In this document: positions 40,452 through 52,000 of the stretch, one piece after another
Layout: each line of letters opens with the position of its first letter
How positions within the stretch are numbered: the first letter of the stretch is position 1
NCBI RefSeq assembly: GCF_003182155.1
Contig: NZ_QGTG01000004.1
Coordinates: 124,001 to 188,000, forward strand
Source of the DNA: Chitinophaga sp. S165
Lineage (GTDB): Bacteria > Bacteroidota > Bacteroidia > Chitinophagales > Chitinophagaceae
Reading direction: 5' to 3'
DNA: 64,000 bases
Notes under the pieces: model-generated
Databases searched by the model: none
What the model was told of the DNA's origin: nothing
The model's input: only the letters and a program-made list of their open reading frames with translations
Position numbers and translations under genes: made by a program

Positions 40452-41027
40452 CTACATCTTCCTGGTAAATTTGATCTCCATTGTCTTGAATTCCTTTCCG
40501 TCGTTTACCATGTACATTTCCATAACATGGTTATTGTCATCGACAATCTTAAAGATCTCTTTAATACCCATATCTTTTCCTGTCATCGGATCTACCGTTT
40601 TTCCGGTAAAGGTGATGGACTTAGTCGCATCGTCCCAGGTGCCTTCTGTATTCATGATACCTGTGCCCATGTTGTCTACCCAGGAACTCTGGAATATTTT
40701 CTTGGCATTGTCATAGGCGAGAAGACCATGACCTTCGAAAGGCATACCCATCATCGTACTTTTGTGAACGGATTCCTGATAACGGCCGCCGAGGATCATC
40801 TTGTTGACCGTAGTGCCGGTTGATGTAGTTGGAGGCGCATCCGGTTTCATCCACATCTGCATATTGAAGCTCCATTCCCCGTCTGACTTGGCGATCATCT
40901 GGTGAATATCACCCGGGGTCATATAGTCCATCCAGGCTTTTTCTTCGGCAGATTGCGCCTGTGCTGTACCATTGAACAATAGAAAATTGAAGAGGAGAGA
41001 GGCTGAAAGTAACAATAGACGTCTCAT
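40452..41027 (-). CDS. DUF1579 domain-containing exported protein
   Basis: 191 aa from MRRLLLLSASLL with a signal peptide ending near AQAQSAEE. The mature part contains SDGEWSFNMQMWMKPDAPP, NKMILGGRYQESVHKS, GHGLLAYDNAKKIFQSSWVD and a beta-rich tail, the DUF1579 pattern. Its function is unknown. The frame extends to 41186 without a plausible start. It lies on the minus strand between nusG and rplK, where an operon link is normally expected. Confidence 0.85.
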   Translation of the reverse strand: MRRLLLLSASLLFNFLLFNGTAQAQSAEEKAWMDYMTPGDIHQMIAKSDGEWSFNMQMWMKPDAPPTTSTGTTVNKMILGGRYQESVHKSTMMGMPFEGHGLLAYDNAKKIFQSSWVDNMGTGIMNTEGTWDDATKSITFTGKTVDPMTGKDMGIKEIFKIVDDNNHVMEMYMVNDGKEFKTMEIKFTRKM

Positions 41028-41139
41028 AATTGGTGGAGTTTTATCTGGATATAACGTTTGAGAACAGAGAAGGTTGGGTGAAGGCAGGCCATAAGTTTGT
41101 TGATATTCACTAATTTTGAGGACATTTTTCGCTATACAT

Positions 41140-42348
41140 ATGAGAGTCGTTTTTCTATTGTTAACTATTATCACATTATTCTCCACATCACTGTATGCCC
41201 AGCCAAAGGAAAGGATAAGTACAGAGCGTCCGGTACCCGCTGCGCTGGTGATACCTGATTCAGAACTGGCCAGCCCGGCTACGCTGAGCCATTACTTATC
41301 TGCACATACAACTTCCCGGAAAGAGTTTGTACGTCAGTTATATAGCTGGTTAGTGTGGAATATCGGGTATGATGTGACGAATATGTATAATCCGGATTAT
41401 TACAAAGATACATTAGACGCTGCACTGAAAACCTTAAAGAACAGGGTGGGCGTTTGCCAGGGATACGCGAATCTGTATTACCTGACCTGTAAGGAAGCTG
41501 GCATCCCGGTACACCTGATAGGCGGGTATACTAAGACATATAACAAGATCGACAATGCCAGTCATGCCTGGATAGCGGTACAGGTGGACAGTACCTGGTA
41601 CCTGACAGATCCCACCTGGGGCGCTGGCGTACTGAATAACAACAAGTTTGTCCGGAAGCCGGTGGACAGCTATTTCCTGGTGGCGCCGTCAGCTTTTGTA
41701 CAGACGCATATGCCGTTCGATCCGCTGTGGCAGCTGCTGGAACATCCTTACAGGCATGACGAGTTCCAGGAGAAATTCCTGAAACCGGTGACAGGGCGTG
41801 CAGTGTTCAACTACAGAGATTCACTGTCAACCTATGATAGTATGAAGGACGACCTGCTGAAATACCAGCTGGTCATAAACAGGATCGAGGGATACGGCAT
41901 CACTAACCAGATGATCAGCCATGAGCTGATGTATTATAAGAACCTGGTGAGATATATCGCGGAGAACAGAAAGGTGGCCGCGGCAAACAGGGCAATAGAT
42001 GATTTTAACAGGAGCAGTAACCAGTACAACCGGGCGGTAAACCTCTTTAATGAGTATGTGCAGTTCAAGAATAACCAGTTCAAGCCATCAAGACCGGATA
42101 GTGAGATCAAGGAGATGGTGAATGCGATAGGACGGAAACTGGCGGACAGTAGAAAAGGATTGGCGGGATTGGACAGGGGTGAGGTGGCGATCAGGGGAAA
42201 TATTAGTGAACTGGAAGAGTCGCTGGGTTCATTGGAAAGGAAAGTAACTGAGGAACAGGCGTTTGTGGATAAGTACATCCGGACGGGGAAGATGTTCAGA
42301 AAATCTTTATTTTATAAGACGACATGGATGGGAATTCCAGTAAATTAA
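41140..42348 (+). CDS. Transglutaminase-like domain protein
   Basis: 402 aa with a signal peptide (MRVVFLLLTIITLFSTSLYAQ). The transglutaminase/protease-like core has NRVGVCQGYANLYYL (catalytic Cys), NASHAWIAVQV (His) and YLTDPTWGAGVL (Asp), in the order Cys-His-Asp near residues 108-170. The C-terminal half is helical with coiled-coil character (SELEESLGSLERKVTEEQAF). Such exported domains cleave or cross-link peptides or assist envelope assembly. A TAATTTTG box at 41111-41118 is a possible -7 element. The track of the open frame starts with a TTG at 41116, but the ATG at 41140 fits the signal peptide. Confidence 0.85.
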   Translation: MRVVFLLLTIITLFSTSLYAQPKERISTERPVPAALVIPDSELASPATLSHYLSAHTTSRKEFVRQLYSWLVWNIGYDVTNMYNPDYYKDTLDAALKTLKNRVGVCQGYANLYYLTCKEAGIPVHLIGGYTKTYNKIDNASHAWIAVQVDSTWYLTDPTWGAGVLNNNKFVRKPVDSYFLVAPSAFVQTHMPFDPLWQLLEHPYRHDEFQEKFLKPVTGRAVFNYRDSLSTYDSMKDDLLKYQLVINRIEGYGITNQMISHELMYYKNLVRYIAENRKVAAANRAIDDFNRSSNQYNRAVNLFNEYVQFKNNQFKPSRPDSEIKEMVNAIGRKLADSRKGLAGLDRGEVAIRGNISELEESLGSLERKVTEEQAFVDKYIRTGKMFRKSLFYKTTWMGIPVN

Positions 42349-42496
42349 ATTAGATTTGTTGCCAACCAGAAAGACATGAGTTAGCCCGAAAAGTTTTTAC
42401 TATTGGGTTTAAGATAAAATAGTTTTGCAATAGAATTGTAAAATTTTCGCCCCGAACTGATTATAATAGCAAAAAGAATGCCCGAAAGCAAATTCT

Positions 42497-42529
42497 TTTT
42501 GAGATTTAATACATTATTATATACCTTTG
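42497..42529 (+). promoter_or_regulatory. Promoter of the rplK ribosomal operon
   Basis: TTTTG (42497-42501), 20 bases, TACCTTTG (42522-42529). The leader to rplK is about 80 bases and contains GTCCCGTCAAGGACGAGAC, which could fold and may serve L1 autoregulation; that part is only inference. Confidence 0.8.
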
Positions 42530-42617
42530 CATCCCCTTTAAAAGGTAAAATTTTCTCCTTTTAGTTTTGGGAGTCCCGTCAAGGACGAGACGTTTTCACC
42601 AAATTAAACAACATAAC

Positions 42618-43058
42618 ATGGCAAAAGAGATCGCTACGTACGTGAAATTGCAGGTGAAGGGCGGCCAGGCCAACCCTGCTCCTCCAATTGGTCCCGCGCT
42701 GGGTTCCAAAGGTGTGAACATCATGGAGTTCTGTAAGCAGTTCAATGCCCGTACCCAGGATAAAATGGGTAAGGTATTGCCTGTATTACTGACTGTTTAC
42801 ACTGACAAGTCTTTTGATTTCGTAATTAAGACGCCTCCTGCTGCTGTACAGCTGCTGGAAGCTGCCAAATTGCAGAGTGGTTCCAAAGAGCCTAACCGTA
42901 ACAAAGTTGGTAAGGTTACCTGGGCACAGATTGAGGCAATTGCTCAGGACAAAATGGCTGACCTGAACTGTTTTACAAAGGAAAGCGCTATGAAAATGGT
43001 GGCTGGTACTGCCCGTTCAATGGGTATAACAGTAGATGGTAACGCTCCCTGGAATTAA
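42618..43058 (+). CDS. rplK: Large ribosomal subunit protein uL11
   Basis: 146 aa starting [20 protein letters not shown] with [19 protein letters not shown] and the RNA-binding C-terminus containing [12 protein letters not shown]. uL11 forms the GTPase-associated centre base. An in-frame TTG/ATG further upstream (42567) gives extra residues not seen in the family. First gene of rplKAJL-rpoBC. Confidence 0.98.
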   Translation: MAKEIATYVKLQVKGGQANPAPPIGPALGSKGVNIMEFCKQFNARTQDKMGKVLPVLLTVYTDKSFDFVIKTPPAAVQLLEAAKLQSGSKEPNRNKVGKVTWAQIEAIAQDKMADLNCFTKESAMKMVAGTARSMGITVDGNAPWN

Positions 43059-43105
43059 TTGTGTCACCCTGTTGAAAGCAGGTTAACTTTTTAAAACATT
43101 TTGCA

Positions 43106-43795
43106 ATGGCAACGAAGAAAAGAAAAGCAGCCGATACAAAGGTGGACAAAAACAAGGTTTATAGCCTGAAAGAAGCTTCCACACTTGTAAAAGATATTAA
43201 CTGCACTAAGTTCGACAGTTCTGTCGATTTACATATCCGTCTGGGCGTAGATCCCAAGAAAGCAGACCAGGCTATCCGTGGTTCCGTAACGCTTCCCCAC
43301 GGCACTGGTAAAACAAAGCGTGTACTGGTTCTTTGCACTCCTGATAAAGAAGCTGCAGCGAAAGAAGCAGGTGCTGATCATGTTGGTCTGGACGAGTATA
43401 TCCAGAAGATCGAAGCTGGTTGGACTGATATCGACGTAATCGTAGCTACACCAGCTGTGATGCCGAAGATCGGTAAACTGGGTAAGATCCTGGGTCCGCG
43501 TAACCTGATGCCGAACCCTAAGACAGGTACTGTTACTAATGATGTAGCAGCTGCTGTTAACGAGGTTAAAGGCGGTAAGATCACCTTCAAGGTGGACAAA
43601 GCAGGTATCATCCACGCTTCAATTGGCCGTGTATCATTTGCTTCTGACAAGATCGAACAGAATTCTCAGGAGTTGATCAACGCTATCATCAAGCTGAAAC
43701 CAGCTACAGCGAAAGGTACTTACCTGAAAGGACTGTCTATGGCGAGCACTATGAGCCCGAGCATTACAGTTGACACAAAATCTGTTCAAAACTAA
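43106..43795 (+). CDS. rplA: Large ribosomal subunit protein uL1
   Basis: 229 aa with [38 protein letters not shown] and [20 protein letters not shown]. It binds 23S rRNA in the L1 stalk and often represses its own operon. It starts 47 bases after rplK. Confidence 0.98.
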   Translation: MATKKRKAADTKVDKNKVYSLKEASTLVKDINCTKFDSSVDLHIRLGVDPKKADQAIRGSVTLPHGTGKTKRVLVLCTPDKEAAAKEAGADHVGLDEYIQKIEAGWTDIDVIVATPAVMPKIGKLGKILGPRNLMPNPKTGTVTNDVAAAVNEVKGGKITFKVDKAGIIHASIGRVSFASDKIEQNSQELINAIIKLKPATAKGTYLKGLSMASTMSPSITVDTKSVQN

Positions 43796-43840
43796 TGATT
43801 GGCCGGTAGTAACAGGCAAATCAACAAATTGACAAAAGCT

Positions 43841-44368
43841 ATGAACAAAGATCAAAAAAACGAAGCGATTGAACTGCTGAAAAGCAAGTTCTCTCAATAT
43901 AACAACTTCTACATCACCAACACCGAGTCTCTGACCGTTGCACAGGTAAACAACCTGAGAAAGGTTTGTTTTGACAAGAATGTGGAAATGAAGGTTGCTA
44001 AGAACACCCTGATCCGCAAGGCGCTGGAATCACTGGACGCTGAGAAATATGCAGGTGTATACGACGCGCTGAACGGCGTTACTGCCCTGATGTTCTCTGA
44101 CAGCCCTAAAGAACCAGCTCTGATCATCTCTTCTTTCCGTAAGGAAAACAAGAAAACAGAGAAACCTGAACTGAAGGCTGCTTTCGTAGGTGATGAAGTT
44201 TACACTGGCGACGCTCAACTGGCTAACCTGGTGAAGATCAAGACCAAGAACGAACTCATTGGAGACGTTATCGGTCTGTTGCAATCTCCTGCAAAACGCG
44301 TTCTCGCTGGTTTGCTTGAGAAAGCTAAGAAAGAAGGTGCTGGCGCAGAAGCACCTGCAGCTGAGTAA
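43841..44368 (+). CDS. rplJ: Large ribosomal subunit protein uL10
   Basis: 175 aa starting MNKDQKNEAIELLKSKFSQY, near the family's usual length. The upstream TTG at 43799 would add 14 residues and is less likely. Conserved parts: VAKNTLIRKALES and a C-terminal helix LAGLLEKAKKEGAG that anchors bL12 dimers. Confidence 0.97.
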   Translation: MNKDQKNEAIELLKSKFSQYNNFYITNTESLTVAQVNNLRKVCFDKNVEMKVAKNTLIRKALESLDAEKYAGVYDALNGVTALMFSDSPKEPALIISSFRKENKKTEKPELKAAFVGDEVYTGDAQLANLVKIKTKNELIGDVIGLLQSPAKRVLAGLLEKAKKEGAGAEAPAAE

Positions 44369-44464
44369 TCGGCTGAAAGCCTTGATAGGCGCGCAATACA
44401 ACACTGGCTTCCAAGTCACAATATAAATTATTACAATACTTAAAATTCTTAAAAACATTATACA

Positions 44465-44839
44465 ATGGCAGACGTTAAAGCATTAGCCGAACAATTAGTA
44501 GGTTTAACTGTTAAGGAAGTACAAGAACTGGCAGATTTCCTGAAATCTGAATACGGTATCGAACCAGCTGCTGCTGCAGTAGTAGTTTCTGCTGGTGATG
44601 GTGGTGGCGCAGCTGCTGCTGAAGAAAAAACTGCCTTCAACGTTATCCTGAAAAGTGCAGGTGCTAGCAAACTGAACGTAGTTAAGATCGTTAAAGATCT
44701 GACCGGTCTTGGCCTGAAAGAAGCTAAGGAACTGGTAGACGGTGCGCCTAAACCACTGAAAGAAGGCGTTTCCAAAGCTGAAGCAGAAGATCTGAAAGCT
44801 AAGCTGACAGAAGCTGGTGCTGAAGTTGAAATTCAGTAA
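44465..44839 (+). CDS. rplL: Large ribosomal subunit protein bL7/bL12
   Basis: 124 aa. N-terminal dimerisation helix ([20 protein letters not shown]), an Ala/Gly-rich hinge (AAAEEKT region) and a C-terminal domain with [20 protein letters not shown]. It recruits translational GTPases. Followed by a hairpin-rich spacer before rpoB. Confidence 0.98.
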   Translation: MADVKALAEQLVGLTVKEVQELADFLKSEYGIEPAAAAVVVSAGDGGGAAAAEEKTAFNVILKSAGASKLNVVKIVKDLTGLGLKEAKELVDGAPKPLKEGVSKAEAEDLKAKLTEAGAEVEIQ

Positions 44840-44867
44840 TTCTTTGCTTAAAGGATACCTCTTTATA

Positions 44868-44900
44868 AAGGTCAAAAGTGCTTCTGGCACTTTTGGCCTT
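44868..44900 (+). promoter_or_regulatory. Hairpin in the rplL-rpoB spacer
   Basis: AAGGTCAAAAGTGC (44868-44881) pairs with GCACTTTTGGCCTT (44887-44900), a 14-bp stem with one G-T pair and a five-base loop. TTCCC/GGGAA forms another small stem just after it. It may be an attenuator or RNA-processing site that adjusts rpoBC expression relative to rplL. Confidence 0.65.
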
Positions 44901-45085
44901 CTTCCCTTTGGGAAAGTGTCTTTTCGGAGCGTCAAAAAGGGGGAATCACCAGGTTCGGTGGATTTGACACACAGAGAAGACAAGAATTTTTGAGGGTATT
45001 TGGCAAAGATGTCTTAATTTCCCCGATTCATGTTGTGATTTGCTTCACAATATTATATAAGTTAATATAACTGCTAACTTCGAAT

Positions 45086-48000
45086 ATGTCTCTAAAAAAA
45101 GCCCAAACAAACGAAAGAGTAAATTTTGGAAAGATCAAACAAGTTACTGAGACACCGGATCTGTTGGCTATCCAAATCCAATCTTTCAAGGATTTCTTCC
45201 AGTTAGAAACCACACCAGACAAACGTAACAATGAAGGCCTTTTTAAAGTATTTAAGGAGAACTTCCCGATTACAGATACCCGTAACATCTTTAATCTGGA
45301 GTTTCTGGACTACTTTGTAGACCCTCCGCGATATACTATAGAGGAATGTATTGAACGTGGGCTTACCTATTCAGTACCGCTGAAAGCAAAATTACGCTTA
45401 AGCTGTAATGATGAGGAGCACGTTGACTTCCAGACGATTGTGCAGGACGTATTCCTCGGGAATATACCCTACATGACCCCTAGAGGTACATTCGTGATAA
45501 ACGGCGCAGAGCGCGTGGTAGTATCTCAGCTCCACCGTTCTCCTGGTGTATTCTTCGGACAGTCCATACATCCAAACGGTACCAAGATCTACTCTGCAAG
45601 GGTGATTCCGTTTAAAGGGGCGTGGATGGAGTTTGCAACTGACATTAACAATGTGATGTACGCTTACATCGACCGTAAGAAGAAGTTCCCTGTAACTACC
45701 CTTCTGCGTGCGATCGGCTACGAAACAGATAAGGACATTCTGCAGCTCTTTGGCATGGCTGACGAAGTAAAAGCAGACAAGAAGAGCCTGGAAAAATATG
45801 CCGGTAAGAAACTGGGTGCACGCGTACTCAGAAGCTGGGTTGAAGATTTCGTAGATGAAGATACCGGTGAGGTAGTGAGCATCGAGCGTAATGAGATCAT
45901 GCTGGAACGTGACAGTATCCTGGACGAAGCGAATATCGAGACGATCGTGGATATGGGCGTAAAAAGCGTATTTGTGCAGAAAGAAGAGGTGAGCGGCGAC
46001 TTCTCCATCATATACAATACTTTAAATAAAGATACATCTAACTCCGAGCTGGAAGCCGTTCAGCACATCTACCGCCAGTTGCGTGGTGCCGATGCGCCGG
46101 ATGATGAAACAGCAAGGGGTATCATCGATAAATTATTCTTCTCTGACAAGCGTTATGACCTCGGAGATGTAGGCCGTTATAAGATCAACAGGAAACTGGG
46201 TCTGCCTACACCACTGAACATGAAAGTGCTGACCAAAGAAGATATCATCGCGATCATCAAATACCTGGTACAGCTGACCAACAGTAAGGCGGAGATCGAT
46301 GACATCGATCACCTGTCCAACCGTAGGGTACGTACCGTGGGCGAACAGTTATATGCGCAGTTTGGTGTTGGTCTGGCCCGTATGGCCCGTACCATCCGTG
46401 AAAGAATGAACGTTCGTGATAATGAGGTGTTCACTCCGGTGGACCTGATCAATGCAAGGACACTGTCTTCCGTAATCAATTCCTTCTTCGGTACCAGCCA
46501 GCTGAGCCAGTTCCTGGATCAGACTAACCCGCTGTCAGAGATCACGCACAAACGTCGTATCTCCGCACTCGGACCCGGTGGTCTTAGCCGTGAAAGAGCA
46601 GGTTTCGAGGTGCGTGACGTACACTATAGCCACTACGGCCGTCTGTGTACTATCGAAACACCGGAAGGTCCGAACATCGGTCTGATCTCTACTCTTTGCG
46701 TACACGCGAAAGTAAATGACATGGGCTTTATCGAAACACCTTACCGTAAGGTGCATGATGGTAAAGTTGACATGGATAAAGTGCAGTTCCTGAGTGCTGA
46801 AGAAGAAGATTCCGTGAAGATCGCACAGGCGAACGCACCGTTGGACGAAGGTGGTAACTTCATCAACGATAAGGTGAAATCCCGTGAAACCGGTGACTTC
46901 CCGATCCTTGACAGAGGCGAAGTTGAATACATGGACGTTGCTCCGAACCAGATCGTGGGGCTGAGTGCTTCCCTGATTCCGTTCCTTGAACATGATGACG
47001 CCAACCGTGCTTTGATGGGATCAAACATGCAACGTCAGGCAGTACCGCTGATCAACCCACAGGTGCCTATCGTAGGTACCGGTCTGGAAGGTAAAGCAGC
47101 TCGTGACTCCCGCTTGCAGATCACCGCTGAAGGTAAAGGTGTGGTTGAATTCGTGGATGCAAATGAAATTCATGTTCGTTACGAGCGTGATGAAATGCAG
47201 AAACTCGTGTCATTTGAAGATGACCTGAAAATATATCAGCTGACCAAGTTCGTTAAAACCAACCAGAGCACTTGTATCAACCTGCGTCCTGCCGTTAAGA
47301 AAGGACAGCAGCTGGTAGAAGGAGACTTCCTGACAGAAGGCTATGCTACTCGTGGTGGTGAACTGGCGCTGGGCCGTAACATGAAAGTGGCGTTCATGCC
47401 ATGGAAGGGTTACAACTTTGAGGATGCGATCGTAATCTCTGAGCGTGTAGGACGTGAAGACCTCTTCACTTCTATCCACATCGATGAATACGAACTGGAA
47501 GTACGTGATACGAAACTGGGTGAAGAAGAACTGACCCCGGATATTCCGAACGTAAGTGAAGAAGCTACCAAAGATCTGGACCAGAACGGTATCATCCGTG
47601 TTGGTGCGCACATTAAAGAAGGAGATATTCTGATCGGTAAGATCACCCCACGTGGTGAATCTGATCCTTCTCCGGAAGAAAAACTGCTGCGTGCGATCTT
47701 CGGTGACAAGGCTTCTGATGCGAAAGACGCTTCCCTGAAGGCGCCTCCAAGCACAGAAGGTGTGGTGATCGACAAGAAACTGTTCAGCCGCGCTAAGAAA
47801 GATAAGAACTCCAAGACCCGTGAAAAAGCGGCCCTGGAGAAACTGGAAAAAGTACATCAGAAGAACGAAGAAGATCTGCTGGAAGTGCTGATGGGTAAGT
47901 TGCTGACACTGCTGAAGGATAAAACCTCTCAGGGTATCACTAACACTTATGGTGAAGTATTGATCTCCAAAGGCTCTAAGTTCTCTGCGAAGAACCTGGC

Positions 48001-48895
48001 TAACATCGACTTCCAGAACGTGAATCCGCTCGGCTGGACCACCGACGAGGTGACCAACGATCAGATCAACACCCTGCTGCACAACTATAACATCAAGTAC
48101 AATGAAGAACTGGGACGTTACAAACGTGAGAAGTTCAACATCTCAATTGGTGATGAGTTGCCAGCCGGCGTACTGAAACTGGCGAAGGTATACCTGGCCA
48201 GCAAACGTAAGCTGAAAGTAGGTGATAAGATGGCGGGCCGTCACGGTAACAAGGGTATTGTTGCGAAGATCGTGCGTGATGAAGACATGCCGTTCCTGGA
48301 AGACGGTACACCGGTAGATATCGTACTGAACCCATTGGGCGTACCTTCCCGTATGAACCTTGGACAGATCTACGAAACAGTACTGGGTTGGGCTGGTCTG
48401 AAACTGGGAGTAAGGTTTGCAACACCGATCTTCGACGGTGCTACTACAGAAGAAATAGCCAACTATATCAACGAAGCCGGTTTACCAAGCTTCGGCCATA
48501 CTTATCTGTATGATGGCGAAACCGGTGAGCGTTTCCACCAGAAAGCTACCGTGGGTGTTATCTACATGCTCAAACTGAGCCACATGGTTGACGACAAGAT
48601 GCACGCCCGTTCTATCGGACCGTACAGTCTCATCACACAGCAACCGTTGGGTGGTAAGGCGCAGTTCGGTGGTCAGCGTTTTGGTGAGATGGAGGTGTGG
48701 GCCCTGGAAGCATACGGTGCATCCAACATCCTGCAGGAGCTGTTAACCATTAAGTCGGATGACATTGTAGGCCGTGCCAAAGCATATGAGTCTATCGTTA
48801 AAGGCGATAACATTCCAAAAGCAGGCGTACCGGAGTCATTCAATGTATTGATACATGAGCTCCGCGGTCTGGGTCTGGATTTGAAATTTGATTAA
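45086..48895 (+). CDS. rpoB: DNA-directed RNA polymerase subunit beta
   Basis: 1269 aa, the compact Bacteroidota size. The rifampicin pocket segment [20 protein letters not shown] then [12 protein letters not shown] carries the wild-type Asp, His, Arg and Ser that correspond to the usual resistance sites. Catalytic-core motifs are [29 protein letters not shown] and [15 protein letters not shown]. The subunit forms one half of the RNA polymerase active cleft. The 246-base spacer before it has hairpins; rpoC follows after 148 bases. Confidence 0.98.
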   Translation: MSLKKAQTNERVNFGKIKQVTETPDLLAIQIQSFKDFFQLETTPDKRNNEGLFKVFKENFPITDTRNIFNLEFLDYFVDPPRYTIEECIERGLTYSVPLKAKLRLSCNDEEHVDFQTIVQDVFLGNIPYMTPRGTFVINGAERVVVSQLHRSPGVFFGQSIHPNGTKIYSARVIPFKGAWMEFATDINNVMYAYIDRKKKFPVTTLLRAIGYETDKDILQLFGMADEVKADKKSLEKYAGKKLGARVLRSWVEDFVDEDTGEVVSIERNEIMLERDSILDEANIETIVDMGVKSVFVQKEEVSGDFSIIYNTLNKDTSNSELEAVQHIYRQLRGADAPDDETARGIIDKLFFSDKRYDLGDVGRYKINRKLGLPTPLNMKVLTKEDIIAIIKYLVQLTNSKAEIDDIDHLSNRRVRTVGEQLYAQFGVGLARMARTIRERMNVRDNEVFTPVDLINARTLSSVINSFFGTSQLSQFLDQTNPLSEITHKRRISALGPGGLSRERAGFEVRDVHYSHYGRLCTIETPEGPNIGLISTLCVHAKVNDMGFIETPYRKVHDGKVDMDKVQFLSAEEEDSVKIAQANAPLDEGGNFINDKVKSRETGDFPILDRGEVEYMDVAPNQIVGLSASLIPFLEHDDANRALMGSNMQRQAVPLINPQVPIVGTGLEGKAARDSRLQITAEGKGVVEFVDANEIHVRYERDEMQKLVSFEDDLKIYQLTKFVKTNQSTCINLRPAVKKGQQLVEGDFLTEGYATRGGELALGRNMKVAFMPWKGYNFEDAIVISERVGREDLFTSIHIDEYELEVRDTKLGEEELTPDIPNVSEEATKDLDQNGIIRVGAHIKEGDILIGKITPRGESDPSPEEKLLRAIFGDKASDAKDASLKAPPSTEGVVIDKKLFSRAKKDKNSKTREKAALEKLEKVHQKNEEDLLEVLMGKLLTLLKDKTSQGITNTYGEVLISKGSKFSAKNLANIDFQNVNPLGWTTDEVTNDQINTLLHNYNIKYNEELGRYKREKFNISIGDELPAGVLKLAKVYLASKRKLKVGDKMAGRHGNKGIVAKIVRDEDMPFLEDGTPVDIVLNPLGVPSRMNLGQIYETVLGWAGLKLGVRFATPIFDGATTEEIANYINEAGLPSFGHTYLYDGETGERFHQKATVGVIYMLKLSHMVDDKMHARSIGPYSLITQQPLGGKAQFGGQRFGEMEVWALEAYGASNILQELLTIKSDDIVGRAKAYESIVKGDNIPKAGVPESFNVLIHELRGLGLDLKFD

Positions 48896-48914
48896 TATTA
48901 GTCCATAAGTTGAT

Positions 48915-48952
48915 GGTCCATAGTCCTTAGCAGCCGCTTTGGACTATGGGCC
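48915..48952 (+). promoter_or_regulatory. Inverted repeat in the rpoB-rpoC spacer
   Basis: GGTCCATAGTCC (48915-48926) pairs with GGACTATGGGCC (48941-48952) with one mismatch or wobble. No T-run follows, so it is unlikely to be a full terminator and may be a processing or stability element. Confidence 0.6.
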
Positions 48953-49043
48953 TTAGGCTTTAGATAATCAGACACGGTCTCCATGGACGTTGTCTATGAC
49001 CCGCGGACTGAATAACATGTGAATTTTCTTTAAACAACATACA

Positions 49044-52000
49044 ATGGCCATCAAGAAAGAAAATCGTCCTAAATCAAACTTTAGCAGCATTACCATTAGT
49101 CTGGCTTCTCCGGATTCAATCCTGGAGCGCTCATATGGGGAAGTGCTGAAGCCGGAAACCATCAACTACCGTACTTATAAGCCGGAGCGTGATGGTTTAT
49201 TCTGTGAAAGGATCTTCGGCCCCGTAAAGGACTATGAGTGCTATTGCGGAAAATACAAACGTATCCGTTATAAGGGTATTGTGTGTGACCGTTGCGGTGT
49301 GGAAGTGACTGAGAAGAAAGTACGTCGTGAAAGAATGGGTCACATCCGCCTGGTTGTGCCTGTTGTACACATCTGGTACTTTAAATCATTACCAAATAAG
49401 ATCGGTTACCTGCTGGGTATGAGTTCTAAAAAACTCGAAACCATCGTTTACTACGAAAGGTACGTGATCATTCAGGCGGGCGCTAAACAGGAGAAAGGCC
49501 TGAACTACGGCGATCTGCTGACAGAAGAAGAATATCTTGACATACTGGATACTCTGCCGAAAGACAACCAGCTGTTGCCTGACGAGGATCCGAATAAGTT
49601 CATCGCCAAGATGGGTGCTGAAGCGGTAGAAATGATGCTGGCCAGAATTGATCTGGATAGCCTTTCTTACCAGCTGCGTAACCAGGCTGCAACTGAAACC
49701 AGCCAGCAACGTAAGGCGGAAGCGCTGAAACGTCTGAGCGTGGTGGAAGCTTTCCGTGAAGCAAATGGTCGCGTTGAGAACCGTCCTGAGTGGATGGTAA
49801 TGCAATATATCCCTGTAGTACCACCAGAACTGCGTCCGTTAGTGCCGCTGGATGGTGGACGTTTTGCGTCTTCCGACCTGAACGACCTGTACCGCAGGGT
49901 AATTATCCGTAATAACCGTCTGAAACGTCTGATCGAGATCAAGGCGCCAGAGGTGATCTTACGTAACGAAAAACGTATGCTGCAGGAAGCAGTTGACTCC
50001 CTCTTCGACAACTCCCGTAAATCAAATGCGGTGAAAGCTGAAGGTGGACGTGCACTGAAATCCCTGTCAGATGTACTGAAAGGTAAACAAGGTCGTTTCC
50101 GTCAGAACTTGCTGGGTAAACGTGTTGACTATTCTGGTCGTTCCGTTATCGTGGTAGGTCCTGAACTGAAACTGCACGAGTGTGGTTTGCCTAAGGATAT
50201 GGCGGCTGAGCTGTTCAAACCGTTCATTATCCGTAAACTGATAGAAAGAGGTATCGTTAAAACGGTAAAATCAGCGAAAAAGCTGGTTGACAGAAAAGAA
50301 GCAGTGGTTTGGGATATCCTGGAGAATGTACTGAAAGGACATCCTGTAATGTTAAACCGTGCTCCGACCCTGCACCGTTTGTCTATACAGGCGTTCCAGC
50401 CTAAACTGGTGGAAGGTAAAGCGATCCAGCTTCACCCGCTGGTGTGTTCTGCGTTCAACGCCGACTTTGACGGTGACCAGATGGCCGTGCACGTACCGCT
50501 CAGCAATGCTGCGATACTGGAAGCACAGTTACTGATGCTGTCTTCACACAACATCCTCAACCCTCAGAACGGTACGCCTATCACCCTGCCTTCACAGGAC
50601 ATGGTCTTGGGTCTGTACTACATCACCAAAGGCAAGAAATCTACTCCTACTGAAAAAGTAGAAGGAGAAGGTAAGGCTTTCTATTCTGCAGAAGAGGTGA
50701 TCATTGCTTACAATGAACAGAGGGTTAACCTCCATGCGAACATTCGTGTAAGAGCGACTGTTCGTAATGAGAAGGATGAACTGGAAACTAAACTGATCGA
50801 AACAACCGTAGGTCGTGTGATCTTTAACCAGCACGTTCCAAAAGAAGCTGGTTATGTGAACGCATTGCTGACTAAAAAGTCCCTGCGTGAGATCATCGGT
50901 GACATCATCAAGTATACTGATATCCCTAAAACTGCGAAGTTCCTGGATGATATCAAGCAACTTGGTTTCCGTACGGCATTCCGTGGTGGATTGTCCTTCA
51001 ACATCAATGACCTGATCATTCCTGAAGTGAAACAGCACATGATCGATGGTGCTGCAAGTGAAGTAGACGAAGTATGGGATAACTATAACATGGGTCTGAT
51101 CACGAATAACGAACGTTATAACCAGATCATTGACATCTGGTCACGTGTGGACACCAAAGTAACCGAAACGCTGATCCGTGAGCTGGCGAATGACAAGCAG
51201 GGCTTCAACTCTGTGTACATGATGCTTGACTCCGGTGCGCGTGGTTCCAAACAGCAGATCAAACAGCTGGCTGGTTTGAGGGGATTGATGGCAAAACCGC
51301 GTAAGAGTGGATCTACCGGTTCTGAGATCATCGAGAACCCGATCCTGTCCAACTTTAAAGATGGTCTGAACGTATTGGAATACTTCATCTCTACGCACGG
51401 TGCCCGTAAGGGTCTTGCGGATACGGCACTGAAAACGGCGGATGCGGGTTACCTGACCCGTCGTCTGGTGGACGTAGCACAGGATGTGGTGATCAATGAA
51501 GAAGATTGTGGTACCCTGCGTGGTATTGCGACTTCCGCACTGAAAGATAACGAAGAGGTGGTTGAACCGCTGTACGACCGTATACTTGGCCGTACTTCCC
51601 TGCATGATGTATTCGATCCTCATACCGAGGAGCTGATCGTTGAAGCAGGAAGCCTGATCAACGAAGATATCGCTCACCGTATCGAAGACAGCTCTATCGA
51701 TACAGTAGAGATCCGTTCCGTACTGACCTGCGAAAGCCGCAGAGGTGTGTGCGTGAAATGTTACGGTAAAAACCTCGCTACCGGTTATGTGACGCAGCGT
51801 GGTGATGCTGTAGGTATTATCGCAGCACAGTCCATCGGTGAGCCTGGTACACAGTTGACCCTGCGTACCTTCCACGTGGGTGGTGTGGCTGGTTCTACTT
51901 CCGTGGATACCGGCTTACAGGCTAAATTCGATGGTACCGTACAATTCGATGGTCTGCGTACTACAACATACGAAAACAACGAAGGAGAGAAAGTTCAGGT

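Noticed and set aside
41028-41186. N-terminal extension of the DUF1579 protein
   Set aside because: The signal peptide begins at MRRLLLLSASLL; the upstream part overlaps the divergent gene start.
45086-48895. Rifampicin-resistance substitutions in RpoB
   Set aside because: The visible pocket residues match the sensitive type.
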